9,156 bases of DNA, taken from positions 1-9,156 of the forward strand of contig JAYZHP010000074.1 in assembly GCA_036166415.1 (NCBI GenBank), written 5' to 3'. Below are positions 1-5,759 of the stretch, piece after piece (within the stretch, counting starts at the first letter, position 1; each line of letters opens with the position of its first letter). The stretch is from TMED108 sp036166415 (GTDB lineage Bacteria > Fidelibacterota > Marinisomatia > Marinisomatales > TCS55). The translations under genes were made by a program, and so were the position numbers. Under the pieces are notes generated by a model. It was given only the letters and a program-made list of their open reading frames with translations, was not told where the DNA came from and searched no databases.

Positions 1-596
1 ATGAGCATATCAGACAAGAAACTTCTATGAATGAATTATCAAAATTAATTCCTTCATTCGAATTTATTGGCAATATGGGCTATGATGATGTAGCGAAAGA
101 AAAATATCCAAATGTAGAAAAGATCAACCATGTCCATACCGCTGGCAACTCTTCAGGTATTGTTGATGGAGCGGCTTTAACACTCATTGGATCTAAAAAA
201 ATTGGAGATGAGTTAGGGCTTAAGCCACGGGCTACAATACGCTCTATTGCAACTTGCTCAACCGATCCCACAATTATGCTTACCGGGCCTGCTCCCGCAA
301 CCAAGAAGGCCTTAAAGCGCGCAAAAATGAAAATTAGTGATATTGACTTAATTGAAGTAAATGAAGCCTTTGCTGCAGTTGTATTACGGTTTATGAAAGA
401 AATGAATATAGATAATACCGATAGTCTAAATGTTAATGGAGGTTCGATAGCGATGGGTCATCCATTGGGCGCAACAGGCTCCATGCTAATGGGAACGCTA
501 TTAGATGAATTAGAATATAGAGATTTATCGGTCGGATTAGTAACTCTGTGCGTTGCAGGCGGCATGGGTATTGCTACGATCATAGAACGAGTATAG
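1..596 (+). CDS. fadA: Acetyl-CoA C-acyltransferase (thiolase), 5'-truncated
   Basis: This is the C-terminal half of a thiolase, which cleaves 3-ketoacyl-CoA with CoA to give acetyl-CoA and a shortened acyl-CoA (last step of beta-oxidation). The frame is open from the left edge (first full codon at 3), so the ATG at 27 is internal; about 198 residues are visible of the roughly 390-400 usual for the family. The nucleophilic-Cys half lies outside the window. Visible hallmarks are HTAGNSSG and DGAA (nt 132-176), NEAFA (nt 360-374), GGS-AMGHPLGATG with the catalytic His at nt 459-461, and CVAGGMG near the C-terminus with the second catalytic Cys at nt 549-551. It ends 14 nt before the fadB-type gene. 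That order and the segment around NMGYDDVA recall the FadA/FadB trifunctional enzyme of mycobacteria (from memory, not searched). It is likely the beta subunit of a complex with the next gene product. Confidence 0.95.
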   Translation, partial: EHIRQETSMNELSKLIPSFEFIGNMGYDDVAKEKYPNVEKINHVHTAGNSSGIVDGAALTLIGSKKIGDELGLKPRATIRSIATCSTDPTIMLTGPAPATKKALKRAKMKISDIDLIEVNEAFAAVVLRFMKEMNIDNTDSLNVNGGSIAMGHPLGATGSMLMGTLLDELEYRDLSVGLVTLCVAGGMGIATIIERV

Positions 597-610
597 TTGA
601 AGATTTTATA

Positions 611-2740
611 ATGGAATTTATATACAATAAAGATGACAACAATATCATAACCCTTACTATGGACATGGCAAATAAATCTGCCAATCTAATTGATGAATAT
701 TTTTTTAAATCCTTACTTGAAAATGTAATGAAACTTGAAAAAGAATCAAATTTAAAGGGAGTGATTCTTGCTTCATCTAAAAAAACATTTCTCGCAGGGG
801 CAGATCTTGACATGCTATATAATATTAATGAAGCGAAGGCATGTTATGACATGATGGAGTCGGGCAAAGCAGTAATGAGGAGGTTTGAGCTTCTAGGCAA
901 GCCCATCGTTGCAGTAATGAATGGAACGGCATTAGGAGGCGGTATGGAGCTTGCTCTATGTTGCCATTATAGGATTGCACTTGATAATTCAAAATCTAAA
1001 TTTGGATTTCCTGAAGTCAATCTTGGAATTATGCCTGGTGGTGGTGGAGTTGCGCGACTACCGCGCCTGATTGGATTAGAATCATCTTTGCCATTATTAT
1101 TAGAAGGCAGGCAGCTCAATGCAAATCAGGCAGCAAAGAAAGGACTTATAGATGAATTAGCTCCCAATGAAGCAGAAATGCTTTCAAAAGCCATATCATG
1201 GATTGATTCAAATCCTAACTTTGAACAACCTTGGGATCGGAAAAATTTTAAATTTCCTGGAGGAAATGCACATCATCCAAAAAATGCCCAAATGATTGCT
1301 ATGGCTCCAGCGGTCTTAAGAAAAAAGACCCGCGGCAATTTTCCTGCACCAGAAGCAATATTAAGTGCAGTAATCGAAGGATCTTTAGTTGACTTTGAAA
1401 CCGCATCTAGGATTGAATCAAGATTTTTTGTTCAATTATCGAATGGAAAAGTCTCAAAGAATATAATGAATGCAACTTGGTTTCAAATGAACGCATTGAA
1501 TTCTGGAGTCAGTAGGCCTAAAGATATTGCATTAACATCAACATTAAAGGTGGGAGTTCTTGGATCGGGTCTTATGGGACATGGAATTGCATATGTGTCT
1601 GCTATGGCAGGATTAGAAGTAGTGATGACAGATGTTAATCAAGAAAGCGCAAACAATGGCTTGAAGCGCATACGTAATATTCTTGAAAGCGCTCAAAAAC
1701 GTGGATTAATTGATCAAGAAAAGATGGATGCCATCTTACAAAGAATTACAGCAACCGATGATAATAAACTATTAAAAGGATGCGATTTAATTATTGAAGC
1801 AGTTTTTGAAGATAGAGATTTAAAGGCAAAGGTTACCGCTAAAGCTGAAAAGTATCTTATGGAAAATGGGGTATTTGCATCTAATACATCTTCGATACCC
1901 ATTACAAGCTTAGCTGAACAATCTATTTCGCCAGAAAAATTCATAGGTATTCATTTTTTTTCTCCTGTACATAAAATGAAACTTGTTGAAATCATTAAAG
2001 GAAAAATGACTTCACCCCAAACGCTAGCTAAAGCCTTTGATTATGTATTAAAAATAAAGAAAATACCTATTGTAGTAAATGATAGTAGAGGATTTTATAC
2101 ATCACGTGTTTTTGAAAGATATACAGGGGAGGGTATGGCTCTTTTGACAGAAGGTAATTCTGCAAAAAATATTGAATCAGCTGGAAAACAAGCAGGTTTT
2201 CCTGTGGGCCCACTTGCAGTTATTGATGAAATAAGTATCGGCTTAGCTGCTCATATCCGTGACCAATCCTGGAAAGACTTAAAAGCAGAAGGTAAAGAGA
2301 TTGCAGCGGAACCATGGGATGAGGTTATTGATTTTATGACCAAAGAGGTAAAACGTACTGGCAGAGCAGGAAACGGGGGATTTTATGAATACCCAAATAA
2401 TGAAGAAAAATACCTTTGGCCCAAACTAGAAAAACATTTTCCATTATCTAAAAATCCACTCTCCCAAGAGGAAATGATTGATCGCTTTCATTTTATACAA
2501 GCCATTGAAACTGTTCGGTGTTATGAAGAGGGCGTATTGACCTCAGTGGCTGATGCTAACATTGGAAGTATTTTTGGATGGGGCTTTCCTTTGTTTAAAG
2601 GTGGCACTCTTCAATTCATTAATGATTACGGATTAAAGCAGTTTAGAGATCGCGCTCAAGATCTAAGTAAACAATACGGAAAGAGATTTTCCGTGCCTAA
2701 ATTGATTGATCAAATGATTGAAAAGGGACAAACTTTTTGA
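611..2740 (+). CDS. fadB: Bifunctional enoyl-CoA hydratase / 3-hydroxyacyl-CoA dehydrogenase (FadB-type alpha subunit)
   Basis: A 709-residue protein, a normal length for FadB/FadJ enzymes. It hydrates 2-enoyl-CoA to (S)-3-hydroxyacyl-CoA and oxidises that to 3-ketoacyl-CoA with NAD. Residues about 1-190 are a crotonase domain: oxyanion-hole segment FLAGADLDML (60-69), then GTALGGGMELAL with Glu113 and FGFPEVNLGIMPGGGG with Glu135, the two expected catalytic glutamates. Residues about 312-490 are the NAD-binding domain with GSGLMGHGIA (318-327), SNTSS (424-428), and GIHFFSPVHKMKLVEII carrying His447 and Glu460 of the dehydrogenase dyad. Residues about 491-709 are the C-terminal dehydrogenase domains. 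The Asn usual in the GFxxNR motif is Ser498 (GFYTSRV). I chose ATG 611 because the longer GTG start at 548 would run far into the thiolase. Only a weak GAAG (599-602) precedes the ATG. The stop overlaps the next start (TGATG). Confidence 0.95.
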   Translation: MEFIYNKDDNNIITLTMDMANKSANLIDEYFFKSLLENVMKLEKESNLKGVILASSKKTFLAGADLDMLYNINEAKACYDMMESGKAVMRRFELLGKPIVAVMNGTALGGGMELALCCHYRIALDNSKSKFGFPEVNLGIMPGGGGVARLPRLIGLESSLPLLLEGRQLNANQAAKKGLIDELAPNEAEMLSKAISWIDSNPNFEQPWDRKNFKFPGGNAHHPKNAQMIAMAPAVLRKKTRGNFPAPEAILSAVIEGSLVDFETASRIESRFFVQLSNGKVSKNIMNATWFQMNALNSGVSRPKDIALTSTLKVGVLGSGLMGHGIAYVSAMAGLEVVMTDVNQESANNGLKRIRNILESAQKRGLIDQEKMDAILQRITATDDNKLLKGCDLIIEAVFEDRDLKAKVTAKAEKYLMENGVFASNTSSIPITSLAEQSISPEKFIGIHFFSPVHKMKLVEIIKGKMTSPQTLAKAFDYVLKIKKIPIVVNDSRGFYTSRVFERYTGEGMALLTEGNSAKNIESAGKQAGFPVGPLAVIDEISIGLAAHIRDQSWKDLKAEGKEIAAEPWDEVIDFMTKEVKRTGRAGNGGFYEYPNNEEKYLWPKLEKHFPLSKNPLSQEEMIDRFHFIQAIETVRCYEEGVLTSVADANIGSIFGWGFPLFKGGTLQFINDYGLKQFRDRAQDLSKQYGKRFSVPKLIDQMIEKGQTF

Positions 2741-3189
2741 TGAAAAAAATTATTTTAGATCGGAACTTTATAGGAAAACAATACCCTACCATTACCTTTG
2801 ATGTTGAAATTCAAACTGTGCTTTTATTTGCCAAAGCTACAGGCCAAGACGATCCTATTTATTTTGATGATGAAGCAGCTAAGAAGAACGGTTTTCCAGC
2901 TATACCGGTTCCCCCAACTTTTTTAATAGTAGTCGCCATGAAACAAGATAATCCATATCTATATTTAACAGATCTTAATGTGCCAATTGGTAGGATTTTA
3001 CATGCAAAGGAGGAATATAATTATTTTAACCCCATCTATGTAGGTGACCAATTACATATGAATAGTAAAATCGATAATATCTTTGACAAAAAAAATGGAG
3101 CCCTGCAATTCGTATCTTTTTTATCAGTTTATACAAATCAAAATAATATAAAGGTTGCAGAGTCGATTTCAACATTGGTGGTAAGATGA
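2740..3189 (+). CDS. MaoC-like hydratase, HadA-type (non-catalytic) subunit
   Basis: A 149-residue single hotdog-fold protein of the FAS1-type/MaoC N-terminal dehydratase family. Around residues 30-61 it has a conserved-looking segment, FAKATGQDDPIYFDDEAA then PPTF, which aligns by eye with the hydratase-2 motif of the next gene. However, the His of the catalytic NPIH motif is replaced by Tyr41 (DDPIY). Such proteins normally pair with a catalytic MaoC partner, as in HadA/HadB of mycobacteria or ChsH1/ChsH2. The next gene, overlapping by 4 nt, is the obvious partner, so I infer a heterodimeric (R)-specific enoyl-CoA hydratase or 3-hydroxyacyl dehydratase. I prefer the ATG at 2740, which shares its A with the fadB stop, over the TTG one codon upstream. 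A possible Shine-Dalgarno AAGGGA (2723-2728) sits 11 nt away inside fadB. There is no signal peptide or membrane segment, so it is cytoplasmic. Confidence 0.85.
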   Translation: MKKIILDRNFIGKQYPTITFDVEIQTVLLFAKATGQDDPIYFDDEAAKKNGFPAIPVPPTFLIVVAMKQDNPYLYLTDLNVPIGRILHAKEEYNYFNPIYVGDQLHMNSKIDNIFDKKNGALQFVSFLSVYTNQNNIKVAESISTLVVR

Positions 3190-3611
3190 CTAGCTGGGAT
3201 TATTTAAGACTTGAAATTGGCGATGCGATCCCAACGCTTGAATTAAATAAAATATCAAGATCTTCTCTAGCATTATATTCTGATGCTTCAGGGGATAATA
3301 ATCCGATACATACCGATATAGATTTTGCTAAAAAATCTGGCCTTCCTGATGTAATTGCTCATGGAATGCTTATAATGTCTTATCTTGGCAGAGCGCTGAC
3401 CAATGCCTTTCCACATATATCTTTAACTAATTTCTCATCTCAATTTGTTTCAATGACTCAAATAAACGATAGGTTATTTTGTTCAGGTAAAATTACCAAG
3501 AAAGAAAAAGATTCTAATAATAACATAATTCTTACTGTTTCATTACGAGTATTAAATAAAGCTGGTGAAAAACGAATCACCGGTAAAGCTACTATTTTGA
3601 TTAAATCATGA
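3186..3611 (+). CDS. MaoC-like hydratase/dehydratase, HadB-type catalytic subunit
   Basis: A 141-residue hotdog-fold protein of the MaoC dehydratase family. It carries the full hydratase-2 signature: YSDASGDNNPIH with Asp37 and His42 as the expected catalytic pair, followed by FAKKSGLPDVIAHGML (47-62), where AHGM is characteristic. The reaction would be reversible hydration of trans-2-enoyl thioesters to (R)-3-hydroxyacyl thioesters, opposite in stereochemistry to the crotonase domain of the FadB-type protein. It starts at an ATGA overlap with the HadA-type gene, so the two are probably translationally coupled and made 1:1; only a weak GGTGG (3177-3181) precedes the ATG. A CoA substrate is inferred from the beta-oxidation neighbours. 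An ACP substrate, as for HadAB in fatty-acid elongation, is not excluded by the sequence. Confidence 0.9.
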   Translation: MTSWDYLRLEIGDAIPTLELNKISRSSLALYSDASGDNNPIHTDIDFAKKSGLPDVIAHGMLIMSYLGRALTNAFPHISLTNFSSQFVSMTQINDRLFCSGKITKKEKDSNNNIILTVSLRVLNKAGEKRITGKATILIKS

Positions 3612-3614
3612 GCT

Positions 3615-3618
3615 AGGA
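3615..3618 (+). promoter_or_regulatory. Shine-Dalgarno of the acyl-CoA dehydrogenase gene
   Basis: AGGA lies 8 nt before the ATG at 3627, in the 15-nt gap after the MaoC stop. It is one of the clearer ribosome binding sites in the operon and supports 3627 as the start. Confidence 0.6.
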
Positions 3619-3626
3619 TAAATAAT

Positions 3627-4769
3627 ATGCAATTTAATGAAGAACATATAACCTTAATGAATACTGTACGTGACTTTGCTGTTAATGAAATTCACCCGAA
3701 TATTGAAGAATGGGAACGGTCTGGAATATTTCCAGCGCACTCATTATTCAAAAAATTAGGATCGCTTGATTTGCTTGGAATTACTAAAAGTAAAGAATTT
3801 GGAGGCATGGGTCTTGACTATAGCTATGGATTGGCTTTTGCAGAAGCCTTAGGCCATGCCTGGGATCTAGGCGTTATTACTGCGATTGGCGTACACACGG
3901 ATATGGCGACACCTCCCATTGATCGATTTGGATCATCAGAATTAAAAGAAGAATTTTTATCTCCTGCAATTAATGGAGAATACATAGGAGCTCTTGCGGT
4001 TAGTGAAGTTGGAGGAGGTTCAGATGTTGCAGCGCTGAAAACGTCCGCACGAAAGGATGGTGATGATTATATCATTGATGGTCAAAAAATGTGGATCACA
4101 AATGCAAAACAAGCTGATTTCTTTTGCACTTTAGTTAATACCAGCAGTGAGGATCCTCATAATAATAAATCATTGATTGTCATTCCAGCCTCAGCTAAAG
4201 GATTAACAGTTGGTGACAAAATAGAAAAACTTGGGCAACACACATCAGACACAGCACCTGTGTATTTTGATAATGTTCGAGTTCCGCAGCGTTATTGCAT
4301 AGGCGATGAAGGCAAGGGATTTAAAATACAGATGCAACAGTTTCAAGAAGAAAGAATGTTTCTCTCTGCTAGTGTTCTTATTGTGCTTGAACAATGTATT
4401 GCAAAGACTATTGAATATTGTCAAGATCGACATGCTTTTGGGAAAGCTATTATTGAGAATCAATCCATACAATTTAGATTAGCAGAGCTACAAACTGAAG
4501 TTGAAGCCCTTAGGGCTCTTATATATCGGGCTGCTGAAGATTTTATTTTAGGAAAGGATATGACATATCTAGCATCGATGGCGAAACTAAAAAGCGGGAG
4601 ACTTACTAGAGAAGTCTCTGATGCCTGTCTTCAATATTGGGGAGGTATGGGATTTTCTTGGGAGAATCCAGCATCTAAAGTATATCGAGATGGCAGGGTT
4701 GCTTCAATCGCAGGAGGAACTGATGAAGTTATGCTGCAAATCATTTGTAAGAAAATGGAGATTGCATGA
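3627..4769 (+). CDS. Acyl-CoA dehydrogenase (isovaleryl/long-chain-type active site)
   Basis: A 380-residue FAD-dependent acyl-CoA dehydrogenase of ordinary family length. It introduces the 2,3-double bond into acyl-CoA and passes electrons to electron-transfer flavoprotein. Regions in order: N-terminal helical domain (1-115), beta domain with ALAVSEVGGGSD (122-133) and KMWITNA (154-160), and C-terminal helical domain with DRHAFGK (267-273) and QYWGGMGF (336-343). The usual catalytic Glu in the YEGT motif is absent: the equivalent is AGGT (362-365). Instead Glu242 in QEERM sits where isovaleryl-CoA and long-chain acyl-CoA dehydrogenases keep their base. This suggests a branched or long-chain substrate. 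The N-terminal GITKSKEFGGMGLDY stretch also recalls citronellyl-CoA dehydrogenases (from memory). It follows the MaoC pair by 15 nt and overlaps the reductase gene by ATGA. Confidence 0.95.
   Translation: MQFNEEHITLMNTVRDFAVNEIHPNIEEWERSGIFPAHSLFKKLGSLDLLGITKSKEFGGMGLDYSYGLAFAEALGHAWDLGVITAIGVHTDMATPPIDRFGSSELKEEFLSPAINGEYIGALAVSEVGGGSDVAALKTSARKDGDDYIIDGQKMWITNAKQADFFCTLVNTSSEDPHNNKSLIVIPASAKGLTVGDKIEKLGQHTSDTAPVYFDNVRVPQRYCIGDEGKGFKIQMQQFQEERMFLSASVLIVLEQCIAKTIEYCQDRHAFGKAIIENQSIQFRLAELQTEVEALRALIYRAAEDFILGKDMTYLASMAKLKSGRLTREVSDACLQYWGGMGFSWENPASKVYRDGRVASIAGGTDEVMLQIICKKMEIA
4756..4760 (+). promoter_or_regulatory. Shine-Dalgarno of the AcuI-like gene
   Basis: TGGAG ends 5 nt before the ATG at 4766, inside the last codons of the acyl-CoA dehydrogenase gene. 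It supports the overlapping ATGA start. Confidence 0.5.
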
Positions 4770-5758
4770 GTTCTAATTTTAAGGCATTTGTTGTAAGAGA
4801 AGATGGCGATGGTCTCTTTTCTAATGCGATTGAAAATAGAAACATCGATGATTTACCCAAAGGCGATTTGACTATTAAGGTTTCTTTTTCTTCAATCAAT
4901 TATAAAGATGCATTGTCTGCTTCGGGAAATAAAGGAGTAACTAAACATTACCCTCATACACCAGGTATAGATGCAGCAGGGGAAGTAGTAGAGTCTACTA
5001 GCTCTGAATTTTCATCTGGAGATAAAGTTATTGTGACAGGTTATGATTTGGGAATGAATACTTCCGGTGGTTTTTCTGAATATATTCGCGTCCCAAATAA
5101 ATGGGCAATAATGTTACCCGAATCGCTTTCTCTCAAAGAATCAATGGCTCTTGGAACTGGCGGACTAACCGCTGGCCTATGTATTAATCTGCTTAAAAAT
5201 AAAAATGGCATCACCAATAAGAAAGCAATAGTAACTGGAGCTACCGGTGGGGTAGGCTGTATTGCAATTCAGCTTTTATCAAAACTTGGAGCAGAGGTAA
5301 CCGCTGTAACTGGCAAAAAGAATTCAGCATCATTTCTTAATTCGTTAGGCGCCAATAGGGTAATTACCCGCGAGGAATTAAATGAGCAATTTCGCGAACC
5401 ATTATCGAAAGGTCTGTACGATATAGGTATTGATGTAGTTGGCGGTAAGACCTTATCGGGCTTGCTCACATGCTTAAATCGCGAAGGTACTATAGCGTGC
5501 TGTGGAAATGTTGGTGGTGTAGCATTTGAAACCAATGTCTTTCCTTTTATTTTAAGAGGAAATAGTCTATTAGGGGTTGATTCTGCAGAAAGAAAGATCG
5601 AAGAAAAAGAATGGTTATGGAATCAATTTTCTAGTGAATGGAAAATTGAAGATATAGATCAATTTAGCCGAACTATAAGTTTGAATGATCTAGATTCTGA
5701 AATAAAAAAGATATTAGAAGGAGGGCAAACTGGTCGGGTAATTGTTCAGGCTGAATAG
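4766..5758 (+). CDS. acuI: AcuI/YhdH-family acrylyl-CoA reductase (NADPH)-like oxidoreductase
   Basis: A 330-residue medium-chain dehydrogenase/reductase of the zinc-free YhdH/AcuI family, which reduces acrylyl-CoA to propionyl-CoA with NADPH. Hallmarks: INYKDAL (44-50), TPGIDAAGEV (65-74), MALGTGGLTAG (127-137), dinucleotide-binding VTGATGGVG (156-164), CCGNVGG (245-251) and the family-specific FPFILRGNSLLGVDSAE (259-275). The Cys/His ligands of zinc alcohol dehydrogenases are absent. It starts at an ATGA overlap with the acyl-CoA dehydrogenase, so it is last in the operon and coupled to it. Acrylyl-CoA arises from acrylate/DMSP breakdown or 3-hydroxypropionate. Here it could instead act on another short 2-enoyl-CoA made by the neighbouring dehydrogenase or hydratases. 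Family membership is strong; the substrate is inferred. Its stop is one base from the stop of the convergent receptor gene. Confidence 0.92.
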   Translation: MSSNFKAFVVREDGDGLFSNAIENRNIDDLPKGDLTIKVSFSSINYKDALSASGNKGVTKHYPHTPGIDAAGEVVESTSSEFSSGDKVIVTGYDLGMNTSGGFSEYIRVPNKWAIMLPESLSLKESMALGTGGLTAGLCINLLKNKNGITNKKAIVTGATGGVGCIAIQLLSKLGAEVTAVTGKKNSASFLNSLGANRVITREELNEQFREPLSKGLYDIGIDVVGGKTLSGLLTCLNREGTIACCGNVGGVAFETNVFPFILRGNSLLGVDSAERKIEEKEWLWNQFSSEWKIEDIDQFSRTISLNDLDSEIKKILEGGQTGRVIVQAE

Positions 5759-5759
5759 A

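Noticed and set aside
27..29. ATG as the start of a short thiolase
   Set aside because: The same frame is open upstream to the window edge and reads as thiolase sequence (EHIRQETS), so the gene is truncated by the window and does not start here.
548..610. GTG-initiated 21-codon extension of the FadB-type gene
   Set aside because: It overlaps the end of the thiolase, including its catalytic Cys region, and adds a Cys/Arg-rich stretch unlike the family. The ATG at 611 starts the crotonase domain at the normal place.
2737..2739. TTG start for the HadA-type gene
   Set aside because: It is immediately followed by an ATG that makes the usual stop/start overlap with the upstream gene.
5745..5755. 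TTCAG-G-CTGAA inverted repeat as a terminator of the operon
   Set aside because: The arms are separated by a single base, so no stable hairpin loop can form without losing pairs, and no T-tract follows.
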